From Durusdinium trenchii (taxonomy: Eukaryota; Sar; Dinophyceae; Suessiales; Symbiodiniaceae), in NCBI GenBank assembly GCA_963970005.1, contig CAXAMN010023361.1, positions 431,704-495,703 on the forward strand: a stretch of DNA of 64,000 bases, written 5' to 3'. Positions within the stretch are counted from its first letter, which is position 1. Each line of letters starts with the position of its first letter. The position numbers were made by a program, and so were the translations under genes. Below, piece by piece: positions 1 to 9,870 of the stretch. The notes under the pieces are model-generated. The model was not told where the DNA came from. It made no database searches and saw nothing but the letters and a program-made list of their open reading frames with translations.

Positions 1-198
1 TTCTTCTTCTTAGAATCGTGAACCGACTGAATGATCTTGTCAAATCTTTTATTGATATTGACTTCTGAACATGGGTTACCGTTTAACATGGAAGGATGCG
101 GCGATCGCGACCAATCATAAAGCACAGGAGCACGGCTGGTCACATGCTGCTTCTTCCACAATGACAATGCACGTTTGTTCAAAGTCTCTATCATATGC

Positions 199-2150
199 TC
201 AATACAACTCTTGATGTTTCTCAATCTGCATTTCGGCCTTTATACTTACAGTCCTATTCAAGCGATTCCATGCAGAACCACCAGTGCAAGGACCCGCAAA
301 GAAGACACAATCAAGACTGGACCGGACACATGCTTTCACTTTATTGATGCCATAAGCAGAGCAGGCATCGTCGTCCTCTGTGATTGTCACGATGTTCATG
401 AACTGCTTCTTCAAACAAGTCTGGAGAAAGGTAAACCAATTCTGTTCTTCAGCACACATGAGGACTAAACATGGGACATTTCTTTCGAGCTCTTGTAGCA
501 TGATGCATCTATCAAAGATATCTTGAGGACCCTTGACGTCTTGCTGATGGAGTTCGAACTGATATTTGTGTGACCGTCCTGATCTCCTTTGTAAGACCAA
601 ATGCAACACGGGTTTTCTTCCCGGAGGTGTGTCACTTGCAACATATTTTGCTGTTTGTGCAATGAACATGTGCTCGTGGGCAATGGTGTTCATCCCCCAT
701 GCTTGTACGCCTGTTGCAATCGCCGTGACATCGCCCTTTTGCTTGTTATTGCTGTTGTCTGTCGTTTCATGTTGTGGGCTGTGTCCGTGACCGTTGGAAA
801 CGATCAGGAATGTTGTATTTCCTATCCATGGATCGTCCTTACCTACGGAATTACCCTTGAAACGCCAGGAATCAACTTTTGTGTCCTTACCGCTCTTGTA
901 GTACTTCTCAGTCCTACGATAATCAGACAAATCCGACAGCCGGACAGGACAGTGTGAGTCTTCACTAGGGACAAACTCTTGTGTTCTCGGCACATTATGC
1001 ACTCGGGTGAGTGTGTCGCCATCGCGTCGCCATTCATCTCGGTAATTTTTATTTGTTTTTGGGTTTTTCCCCTTCGAATCCAGGCGCACAAAATGGTCTT
1101 GCACCGCACCGAAAGCGCGAATTGATGCACCGTCCTGCCCCCCACTCCCCCCATGAACAAGACGTAAAAGCGTGTTGATCACACGAAGGGTGGCAGGATG
1201 ACAATTGTTGAGAGGAACCTCTTGTGACTGGAGCAAAGCTGTATCAGTCGACAAGGAGGCAATAGAAAACTGTAGCACAGCGTCTGGAGCCCAAGGAACA
1301 TTGGCTAAGGCCAGGAACGGGGATTGAGATAAGCAGGCGCCCGCCTCTGGAGATGAGGATGCCTTGGAGGCATGATACAGGAAGCATGCACGTTCGACCC
1401 AATGATCAAAGCGCAAGGCTTGCTGCAGTGGCGTAGCTTCTCGTTCCACACAATTCCAGGAACCATTAACAAGGACCCATGTACTCCGACACGTGTCTGA
1501 CGGTATGTAGCGACCCGGTGGGAAGCGACGATAATAGACTGGGACTTTGACGACATAGATGCAATCTCCATTGGGGAGATCCTGGACACCTTCTTTTCCT
1601 GTCATTCCTTTTACAAAGACTGCACGAGGCAAGACCGGAGTCTGAGTGTATGGGAAATTAGGAATGTCATCCGTCTTAGTCTGGAAGATTTGATGATCGA
1701 TTTTCTTATGATCGACTGATGGAGAGACCATGTCAGCCAACTCTTTGGAGCTCAAATCCTCTGGGTCAAGAAGGTTGATCAACATACAAGCCCGGCGCCA
1801 CGCAAGTGGAGTCCGAAAGGCCTTTGTATGAATATCAGCACACATCTTGTGGGAGATCTCGTAGAGCAGCACGAAATGGTCCTGTTGAAAATGTTCATGC
1901 AATGAGACAATGGATATCCCATGAGTGCGTTCAAGATGACGCATGGTGGGATTCTTCCCGGTTCTGGCAACTCCAATCATACCTTGATTATCATCATGGA
2001 ACAATATTTCAGGAGCTTTGCCCGAGAGCGTTTGCCAGAGGCCGATGGAGGGTATCCCAAAGTTGCGGAGAGTGGAGTCCGCCGCGACTATTTCTGCTTC
2101 AGGTGTTGAATGGCTGATACATCCTTGACGCTTGCTCCCCCCCAGCAATG
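199..2150 (-). CDS. Element 1 RNase H plus C-terminal methyltransferase-like domain (frame-shifted from RT)
   Basis: Continuation of the pol polyprotein after a one-base shift in a seven-base G run (plus strand C7 near 2143). The RNase H part has the copia motifs STPEAEIVA, HDDNQGM and CADIHTKAF; its first motif, FADADFAG, sits at the end of the preceding frame. After RNase H there are about 470 further residues not found in ordinary copia. They include a segment ITEDDDA...KVKACV followed by CVFFAGPCTGGSAWNRLN. This arrangement, a strand then PCTGGS, resembles SAM-dependent methyltransferase-like domains common in dinoflagellate retroelement proteins; that identification is family recall, not a search. 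The frame stops at 199. Another frame stays open to position 1, so a further break is likely inside the domain. Confidence 0.7.
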
Positions 2151-4030
2151 GGAAATCGTGTATGCTTACCTTGTACGTGCATGTGAGAGCCCGATGTGGA
2201 ACGAAGGGTCTCACCGCAACCAGCAAAATCAGCATCAGCGAAGATTCCGACTGAGAGAGTTGCGATCGGATCGCCAACCCATCCAATCATGCGCTTGTCT
2301 AGAGTGCTGTTGACATAGCACATGAGATGATGCAAACGAGCATCATCATTGCTGGTCCATTTATTCACATTCCTGGCCAGCATGTTGATTGATCTCAATA
2401 GATCGAATCGAGCAATTCTGGCAGCGTACAACAACTTCATGAGTATACTCGCTGCATGTGGCGCCAAAGAACCACGGTTTCCATCGTCCGGAGTGACGTC
2501 AGATTCGGACTTGGAATGCAACTTACCAGAATACTTGGGGTCAAAGGTGTTAGCACACCATGGACACGTAACGGCCTCTTTCCCTGGAGCGGGTGCTCGT
2601 GCGGGATGAGATTTGGTTTCTTCTGGGACGCTTGGTGTCGTGACCTTCTTCAATTTTGTATCATGACCGACAATGTCTAAATACTTCTCGACGGACAGTT
2701 TCAACAATCCTTCCATGTTGTATGAGACGGTGTTGACTACTGTTCCATCGTGGAGTTTGGACTCTCCTCGTGTGAGCATGCAGCCGAGATAAAGTCCAAG
2801 ATCAGTCTCGGGCTCAATCCTGAGTTTCGTTCGTAGCATAGACCATCCTTTGGTCATGTTCTCGGTTGGTCCGGCAAGTTTCAGGTCGTCCACATATATA
2901 ACGAGAAGAAGTTTCAGGCCTTCATGAAAATACATTGATGGCCATTCATCACCAATTGGCTTGAAGCCAAGTTGGCGCACCTGCGCATCGCAGTGCTTCT
3001 CCCACATTGTACCTGCGTCCGGATGTCCATACAAGGCTTTGAGGAGGCGTACCACTGGTCGATGATACTTTGATACATCAACATCATCTGGCCACGCGTC
3101 TGACGGTAACTCGACCCAACAGGGCGGTCCCGTAAGAGAAGCCTGAATGTATGCCTGAATCGCATCAGCGAGCTTGACCGAATGTCCGGGAACACATCCA
3201 TAGAAATCTGCCCGTCTAGAAGATTCAAAGGACGCTGGTGAATTGCCCAAGTCCTGAAAGAAAGCTGCTTCCCAATTCTGATTCTTCACTTTGTTTCCTA
3301 ACAATACTCCCCTTCCCTTAAATTTTCGTCTCTCATCACTCATTGGCAACTGGTAGTTCTTTTCCACAATGATGCCATGGACCCTTGCAAAGTGCACGAC
3401 CTGCTTCAGAGTGAGCGCTTCTTGTTTTACGTCGTAATACTCCCGAATCACAGAGAAGTCGAACACTCCTTGCTCATGAAGTCCCAACCATTCTTTTCTC
3501 ATTGAGGCTTTGGCCTTGGGATTCTTCAGCATTTCTGCTCGACTAACAGGTCTGGAGACTGCTGCATTGAACAGGTTCCGATAAGCACTCATCGGGTTCG
3601 TTGTGTCGGCATATGTGTATCTTTCTCGATGTTTGGAGATCGAGTTGATGCAGGGCATTGACGGAAATGACAAGTGATGATCTTTCAAGTTCTTTGTGAA
3701 ATCTTCGGTTGTGCATCTATTGGATTCCGTTGGCATTGCATATGCTACTGCCATATCATTGAGGATTTCTCCACTGTTGACATCAATGATATTGAGTGGA
3801 TCCCAAGTAGCACGTGGGCCGAACCCATTCTCCACACTCGTCCATTCCTCCCATTCGACTAAGTAATCGTCGTCGCTTGGGAGTTCTGTGGAAAGTGTAG
3901 ATGCTGAAGATGGACTATAGCCCCCCATGTCATCGTCATCGGTGATCAGTGTCCGATCTTTCTTCAGATCGATGGAGATGTTGGGCGATACGTCCTTAGG
4001 ATCATCATCCTTATCCTCCTTCTTTTTCTT
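2130..4030 (-). CDS. Element 1 copia reverse transcriptase
   Basis: RT segment of the polyprotein. Visible motifs are KLADAIQAYIQA (motif A aspartate), the catalytic YVDD in VIYVDDLKLAGP near 2890, and the ALYGHPDAGTMWEKH block, all typical of copia RT. After RT an unusual CPWC...H motif lies near 2550-2590, then a connection region and FADADFAG, where RNase H begins. The frame has no start of its own: it is entered from the gag-integrase frame by a -1 change in an A/G-rich run (about 4015-4040), and the first ATG at 3928 is internal. It leaves for the RNase H frame at a G7 run. Confidence 0.88.
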
Positions 4031-7000
4031 CTTCCTTTTGTCCTTGCTGGATCCCGCACCTTTACTCTCTCTCTCTCTTTCATCTTTTCTTTCTCGAGAG
4101 CTTCTTTCTTCTCAGCGATAGCTCTATCAGATAGAGACAACGCTTTCCATTCTTCTGGAGTATATTTTGATCTTGGTCTCGGTGATGACCTGAAGAACCT
4201 TCTTCCGTCTGATCCAACCTTATATGGATTCCCTTTCCTGTCCAGTTTCACGGTTTCACCATCATCATTCAAGTAGATGATACCATCACTTGCTTTTCCC
4301 ATGGACATGTGATCCATTGAAGGATCTCCAACTGGCGGGTGATCTTCCCTGCCGGTCGAAGGTGGTACCTTCGCCTTGGCAGGTTTGGACAATATTTTGG
4401 AGTGACCGCCATCAGGTTTTGGATCATCATCATCACCGGGATCATCTCGTTCTTCATCATCTGCTTCATGATCTCCAATGGCGTCTTCGTCGTCCTCATC
4501 CCTAATCTCCCTTTCCGCAAGCTCCTCAAAATCCATACCGGGCTCAGTTGGTTCGTAATCTCCATAGTCAATCATTTGACTAGGATCTCCGACCTCTGGC
4601 TCTCCATCTCTCCTGTCACGGATCTTCATGCCTTCCAACGTGTTGTTGATCTTCTCGTATCCTTCCTTCAACGGGAATTCGATGGGAGCGAGGAATACCA
4701 GGGTCTCTGTGAGCTGTGGTGTGAGTAGCTTTCTGATAGGGCGATTGGCATCAAATGCAAGGCTTTGATGTGCAAAAGTTTCAAGACTCCACACTCTGTA
4801 TTGTCTCGACCAGTTCATCCCGGGCTTGATCTCATATCCGGCGAAAATACCTGGGATTCCCTTGGGATCAAACTTGTGCTTCTGCTCAATCCTTCCTTGA
4901 CTGCTCGGCATGAAGAAGACCTTTGCACCAAAGGGAATCTTCTCTCCATGGAACTCTTTTCCATGTAGCTTGTACCAAGGGCTCACTCCATCCTCTCCTT
5001 CCTCAATGTTCAAAAGATGGCTGACGCATTCTACTGCATAGCTCCAGAAACATGGTGGTAACCCCGCTTCCAAGAGACAAGTTGCGGTTGTCATCATAAT
5101 GAACTGATTGTTCCTCTCCGCCAGAGAATTGTTCTGAGGATGATTCGGTAGAGAGTGATCGAATGGGATCTTCAGCTGCTTCATAGCCGTCTCAAACTCT
5201 GGGGCTTTGTCGGCATAAGCAATCTTGATCTTCTTCAATCCTTTGAAGTGGTTTATTGCATTGACCACGTCCTTGGTAAACCTCTCTTTCGACGGATAGG
5301 CCCATATGACGCCTGTGTACCTGTCACGAATGACAAAGATCTCTCGATCAGTACTGATCCCTTGATCAAGGATGTTCCTCGTATCGACAAAATCAAAGGT
5401 AACCAGATCTCCAAAAGCTTTGAGCTTTCTCTTGAACGCTCCTCGATGCGTCTTGAAGTGTTTCATCTTTGCTCTGATGCATGACTCACAGTAGGGATTC
5501 TTGTAACGATGTGTGAGTAGATGCTCGATTTTCCTGGCATCTGCTTTCAGAGTTCCTCTTCTCACCATTCTACTTGCACCGTCAACAACATCCACCTCGA
5601 TGTCATCTGCATCATCATCGTCAGCTTCTGGTTCACTGTCTCCGGCGACATCTGATCCTACCTCATCTTCTTCTCCAGGAGATGCCTTGAACTTCTTATT
5701 CCTCTTTCGCCTTTTGACTTTTGGAGGCTCAATCACAGGAAGGTCGTCATCATCACACATGATTCCTTGAGGATCCACATCACAGTTGATGAAAGTCGAT
5801 TGGTAATCAGCTTCATCTTCTCCTAGGGTGAACCTTGCGATCATCTCCGCCCTTGTATCGTCGGTGGGAGTACAGAAGTCACTGCCCTTGACAATATATG
5901 GGATGTTTCCCTCTACTTCTAACATGATTTTCTTGTAGTTCGGGGAAACCATGTACGGGTTGCCGCAGGCTGGCCATATGAATGTGTATCCTTCCTCCAT
6001 GCATTTCTTTCCAACAGACAGTACTGAAGGAGACTCATCTAGGACGAATGGGGAGTAGGTAGAGTCAAATTCGTCGAAATGAATGTCGGCGACTCCTTTT
6101 GTGGATGTCACTCCATTTGCAGTATAGAACGACATTGATTGGTCGCTTTCTCTCACTTCCAGACCTAATTTCTTGGCTCTGCCTTTCGATATCAAATCAT
6201 ACCCACATCCTGTGTCCATGATGAACTTTGTTCTTGACCCTTTGGCTGGAATAGACAATGTCTTTGTGTCTGCATGATCTTTCTTTCCCTCGCATACATG
6301 AGGAATGACTTTATGATGGAAAACTAGGCCGTCATCTTCGTCAAAAGACATAGTGACCGATAGGTCACCCTTTGGTCCAACTGGTATTCGGACCCTCTTG
6401 ATCTCAGTGTAGGGGACCATCAATATGCCTCTTGCCTCTGCGACCTTTTCTTCAAATCTGATTTGTTCTTTCCTCGTGTAGCAGGTGAGCTCTTTCTCAT
6501 CGTATCGTTTGATGTCTGGACGTAGAGGTTTCCTTTCTACTACCTTCCATTTGTTCCTGACTGAGTAGATCGCTTCGTTCAACATGATCTCACAAGTCTC
6601 TTCATCAAAGGATACTTTTGCACCTCCTTCTCTTGCCTTGGCGGATGCAGCAATCCCTTCATCTTCGGATTCGTCCATGAAGAGTTCACCGTCAATGGCT
6701 GGGGCTCCAGGCTTCGCCTTAGGCTTCGGTTTGGGTTTTGCCTTGGGCTTTGGCCTATCGTCTCCTGAGTCAGCTGGTGCAGATATCCCTTTCTTAGGAG
6801 AGGCTTTTGGGTCATGGTAGAACTTGCAATCCTTCCCTTTGTCACAAGTTCCTCGAATCCACATCCAACATACTGGCTTGTCATTCTTTCCGACAGAAGA
6901 TCCTCTGGATGGTGATCTGGGTTTCTTGTGACTGAATGGGCAATCTTTCCCCATAGTGCAGTTACCTTTCACGAAGTATTTGCATGGTATCTTCTTCTTG

Positions 7001-9651
7001 TCTGTACTCGGACTTCGGCTGCGATCCTTTCCATCACCTTTACCTTTCCCCTTTCCCTTTTTGTTCTTGTCTTCAGGATGCTTCTTGGGATTGGGTTTCG
7101 GCTTCACTGCAGCAGCGTCTTCTGAGACAACCTGTTCTTGTTGCCCTTTTGGTTTCTTCTTCGGATCAGCTGGTGCAGCTTTCAGTTTTGGAGCAGGTCC
7201 GCCTGGTTTGAGATTCTGAAAGATATTGGCCACATTCTTCACTGCCTTCTCCTTTTCCAGGATCATCCTGTCTTCAGTTTGCCGTTCGATGTGCCTTCTG
7301 ATCATATCACGTAGATGTTTGTATGTCTTCTTGGCATCATCGTCGTTCATGCTGTTGTAGGCGCTGATGTCGTATGCCATGAGGTTTGAGTTCCTGATCT
7401 TTCTCCATAGGAGATCCCGAAGAGTTTCGTCGCTCGGGACGTCAACGGGCTTCATTCCTGCCAGAATCTCATCCCAAGTGTGGAAGAACAACGATAAGTT
7501 CTTGTCTCCTTGATATTCTAGTTGGTAGAGGTGCATTGAAGTATATAAGACTTCCACATTTGATGTTGTCTTGAAATTCATAAGGATCAGGGCTAGGACC
7601 TCTCTTCCCTTTATGAGGCTTGATGTTCTCCCTTTTGCATTGATCCTCGTCCTCAACTTCATAGCTACACCTGAACCATCATCTTTCGCATCCATGACGA
7701 CCTTGGTAAGAGCTAGGCCGAGTTTGGCATCGATTGAATGGAATCTTTGGTCTCCTGAGTCGACAAACTTGTCCGGATCAGGATCGTCCATGGCTTCTTT
7801 GATCCAGTCGATCCAGGGCTCTTGATCTGAATCATTGGCCGCAATGATGATCGATTGAATGAGATTTGCCTTCCATAGTCCAAGATCATTGATCCTGGGC
7901 CATGACGGAACGTTTATCTTTGATTCTTCCTTCCTCGATACTTTCATGATTGTAGAGGTTGCCGGTGCAAGATGAGATGAAGAGGATGCTTCTGCTTCTG
8001 AAATCTTGTCCCTCAATGATTTGTTCGCCTCGGATAGCTCAATTGATTTCTCCCTTTCCTCGGCGTACTCATTGTGGGTTTCGGCATACCATTGATACAT
8101 CTCATCTCGGCTCTCTGTCATCTCATTGTACCCGTCCTTGTAGTGCTTCGCCTCCTCTTTTGCGTTCCGAATCTCATCTTCCTCGGACGCGTGGGTTGGT
8201 AACCCGCGGTCTCTGGAACTAGGACGCTTGCTGTACCGAGAGACTATGGGTGCCATTCGTGCTTCTGCTTTTAATTTCGCATTTTCCATAATGACATTCT
8301 TTGTCTCCTTCTGGCTTTCCAATAGTGCATTCTCCAGCTCTCTGATCTTCTGTTGAATTTCAGCACCATCATCGCCGAACATAGGAGCTCTCATCATATT
8401 CTCTCTTTTCAGCTGTGCGTTGGCTTCGGATAGAGCGAGGTTGGCGTCTTTCAACTGTTGTCGTTCACGGATGGAACCTTCTAGGACTTCGTTGTTGAAT
8501 ATTTCTCCTTTTGCAATAACCTCCTTTGCGACGTTTGCTTCGTATTCATGGTGGCTCGCCTTCATTTCTGCCATTTCTTTAGCAGAGACTTCAGTCTGGC
8601 ATACAAACATCTCCATCCTCATGCCCACTTCCATCTCTCCTATCTCTGCTCTCGCGTTGAGTTCAGCTCCACGTGCCATAGCTAGTTGACCTCGTAGATG
8701 ATCAATAACCATAGCTTCCTGATTGCTCTGATCTTGAGATGAGTGAACACTGTGTTGAAGACGTCTTTCCCTGACCTCACTGTTCCATTGTTCTTCTCTC
8801 TGGTGTTGGATCACCTCGTGCATGTTGACATTCTCATCCTGTAGCGCAATCATTCTAGCTTGTATCTGGTTAGCTATTCCGACGAAGGCTGTGTTCTCAT
8901 CCTGAATGGCTTTTGATCTTCTATTGATCGCCAATGAAGATTCATTCTGTTCTTGGATGTGTCCAATTGCTGCTTGAAGCTCTTGGGACATTCTGTCCTT
9001 CGTTGCTTTCACAGATTCAAGCTCTGAATGTTCTTGATGAGTTTCTTGTGCAAGCTCTTGATATCTCATGTAGATATGTTCAGCTGTCGATTCCGCCAAG
9101 CGTAGCTTGTGTTCGAGCTCTTCAATTCTTATTGTCGCTCCTTCATCTTCCTGTGTCATCTTTTGTAGATGTTCCTGCATCTTCCTGTTGTAGCCAGACA
9201 TTTGCCTGAACTCCACTTCAGCCTCGTGGTGTAGTCGTGAGTATCCGGCTTGGATGCATTCATATTCTTCATGAAGAAAATTGTATGCGTTTCTCGCCGA
9301 TCTCAATTCTTCACCCAGCTGAATCTCTCTTCTTTGCTCTTTTGTTCCTCTATCATCGTCACGTCTCTTCTCTATACTCCTTCTTGGGGATTTCGCGGTA
9401 GACGTTATAGGCGATGTAGATCTTGTTGTAGCTCTCATCGATCTTCTTGGTCCTACGGGTGCAAGATCGGTCAGATTCCGAGCCGGTGGCACGGATCTTT
9501 CCGAGATTTGTGATCCAGTAGGCATAGTGATAACGTCAGCATTTGCTGATGAATCAGTACCCATTGTAGAGTCTGGTGACGAAATGGTGTTGGGACCACC
9601 AGGAGCAGCGAATGAATAGGGTTCGCTTCCATTTCCTCCTGAGCTTGACAT
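3964..9651 (-). CDS. Element 1 gag-protease-integrase polyprotein
   Basis: ORF of 1895 codons starting ATG at 9651, 68 bases after the primer site. Residues about 100-560 are charged heptad-like coiled coil. A capsid-like segment starts near 567 (PSWPRINDLGLWKANL). Two CCCH fingers of form CX7CX5CX3H lie near 889 and 926, in place of the usual CCHC knuckle, set in lysine-rich basic sequence. The aspartic protease motif is FIMDTGCGYD near 1142. The integrase zinc region is HLLTHRYKNPYCESC near 1375. The catalytic triad is D in VTFDFVD, D in YADKAPEF and E in NSLAERNNQ, followed by a C-terminal integrase fold with FAGYEIKPG. The last 25 codons read out of frame, because the frame shifts in an A/G-rich run before RT. 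Confidence 0.92.
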   Translation of the reverse strand: MSSSGGNGSEPYSFAAPGGPNTISSPDSTMGTDSSANADVITMPTGSQISERSVPPARNLTDLAPVGPRRSMRATTRSTSPITSTAKSPRRSIEKRRDDDRGTKEQRREIQLGEELRSARNAYNFLHEEYECIQAGYSRLHHEAEVEFRQMSGYNRKMQEHLQKMTQEDEGATIRIEELEHKLRLAESTAEHIYMRYQELAQETHQEHSELESVKATKDRMSQELQAAIGHIQEQNESSLAINRRSKAIQDENTAFVGIANQIQARMIALQDENVNMHEVIQHQREEQWNSEVRERRLQHSVHSSQDQSNQEAMVIDHLRGQLAMARGAELNARAEIGEMEVGMRMEMFVCQTEVSAKEMAEMKASHHEYEANVAKEVIAKGEIFNNEVLEGSIRERQQLKDANLALSEANAQLKRENMMRAPMFGDDGAEIQQKIRELENALLESQKETKNVIMENAKLKAEARMAPIVSRYSKRPSSRDRGLPTHASEEDEIRNAKEEAKHYKDGYNEMTESRDEMYQWYAETHNEYAEEREKSIELSEANKSLRDKISEAEASSSSHLAPATSTIMKVSRKEESKINVPSWPRINDLGLWKANLIQSIIIAANDSDQEPWIDWIKEAMDDPDPDKFVDSGDQRFHSIDAKLGLALTKVVMDAKDDGSGVAMKLRTRINAKGRTSSLIKGREVLALILMNFKTTSNVEVLYTSMHLYQLEYQGDKNLSLFFHTWDEILAGMKPVDVPSDETLRDLLWRKIRNSNLMAYDISAYNSMNDDDAKKTYKHLRDMIRRHIERQTEDRMILEKEKAVKNVANIFQNLKPGGPAPKLKAAPADPKKKPKGQQEQVVSEDAAAVKPKPNPKKHPEDKNKKGKGKGKGDGKDRSRSPSTDKKKIPCKYFVKGNCTMGKDCPFSHKKPRSPSRGSSVGKNDKPVCWMWIRGTCDKGKDCKFYHDPKASPKKGISAPADSGDDRPKPKAKPKPKPKAKPGAPAIDGELFMDESEDEGIAASAKAREGGAKVSFDEETCEIMLNEAIYSVRNKWKVVERKPLRPDIKRYDEKELTCYTRKEQIRFEEKVAEARGILMVPYTEIKRVRIPVGPKGDLSVTMSFDEDDGLVFHHKVIPHVCEGKKDHADTKTLSIPAKGSRTKFIMDTGCGYDLISKGRAKKLGLEVRESDQSMSFYTANGVTSTKGVADIHFDEFDSTYSPFVLDESPSVLSVGKKCMEEGYTFIWPACGNPYMVSPNYKKIMLEVEGNIPYIVKGSDFCTPTDDTRAEMIARFTLGEDEADYQSTFINCDVDPQGIMCDDDDLPVIEPPKVKRRKRNKKFKASPGEEDEVGSDVAGDSEPEADDDDADDIEVDVVDGASRMVRRGTLKADARKIEHLLTHRYKNPYCESCIRAKMKHFKTHRGAFKRKLKAFGDLVTFDFVDTRNILDQGISTDREIFVIRDRYTGVIWAYPSKERFTKDVVNAINHFKGLKKIKIAYADKAPEFETAMKQLKIPFDHSLPNHPQNNSLAERNNQFIMMTTATCLLEAGLPPCFWSYAVECVSHLLNIEEGEDGVSPWYKLHGKEFHGEKIPFGAKVFFMPSSQGRIEQKHKFDPKGIPGIFAGYEIKPGMNWSRQYRVWSLETFAHQSLAFDANRPIRKLLTPQLTETLVFLAPIEFPLKEGYEKINNTLEGMKIRDRRDGEPEVGDPSQMIDYGDYEPTEPGMDFEELAEREIRDEDDEDAIGDHEADDEERDDPGDDDDPKPDGGHSKILSKPAKAKVPPSTGREDHPPVGDPSMDHMSMGKASDGIIYLNDDGETVKLDRKGNPYKVGSDGRRFFRSSPRPRSKYTPEEWKALSLSDRAIAEKKEALEKEKMKERERVKVRDPARTKGRRKRRRIRMMILRTYRPTSPSI

Positions 9652-9718
9652 TGCAGGTTTCTGTAATGACTAGTCTTGTTCTTGGTCTCGTGTAGCTCGT
9701 ACGGCTATAAAGAGCGCG

Positions 9719-9732
9719 TACGGCTGATAACC
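9719..9732 (-). promoter_or_regulatory. Element 1 primer binding site
   Basis: On the minus strand this reads GGTTATCAGCCGTA. The same 14 bases lie directly next to the 5' LTR of element 2, which fixes the position as primer site. The complement UACGGCUGAUAACC has the geometry of a tRNA anticodon arm (seven-base loop CUGAUAA, anticodon GAU). The plus strand continues outward as AGCGCG, which fits tRNA positions 21-26. This suggests priming by an internally cut half-tRNA, as known for Drosophila copia with initiator tRNA. Confidence 0.7.
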
Positions 9733-9870
9733 TGCGAGTGGATCTTAATCAGCGAAGTTTGAAGCTATCACTGACGGTCCATAAGCGGCGTAGCGTCGGA
9801 ACGGAAACCGCACCTTTTCTAGTCGCTTGATCCTTGAGCCAAAATACATATGGTACATATATATGTACAA
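9733..9870 (-). repeat. Element 1 5' LTR (partial definition)
   Basis: The sequence outside the primer site must be the 3' end of the 5' LTR. It contains a 12-base match to the end of the dinoflagellate spliced leader (9833-9844) and a 16-bp palindrome centred on ATATAT (9853-9868). The outer boundary is a guess, because the partner LTR is outside the window. Confidence 0.4.
9833..9844 (-). promoter_or_regulatory. Spliced-leader relic in element 1 LTR
   Basis: The minus strand reads TTTTGGCTCAAG, identical to the last 12 bases of the dinoflagellate spliced leader. It is in sense orientation, 100 bases before the primer site. This is consistent with a trans-spliced transcript having been copied back into the LTR. 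Confidence 0.6.

Larger units (their letters stand above)
1..9844 (-). mobile_element. Copia LTR retrotransposon, element 1, truncated by window edge
   Basis: A large Ty1/copia-type element reading right to left. Order on the minus strand: LTR part (from 9733 rightwards), primer site 9719-9732, gag with coiled coils and two CCCH fingers, protease, integrase, RT, RNase H, then a methyltransferase-like tail reaching the left edge. Integrase before RT identifies copia rather than gypsy. The internal region alone exceeds 9.7 kb, much longer than the usual 4-5 kb copia. No second LTR lies in the window, so the right boundary of the 5' LTR and the left end of the element are unknown. At least two single-base frame breaks interrupt the polyprotein, so this copy is probably inactive unless they are recoding sites or assembly errors. 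Confidence 0.93.
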
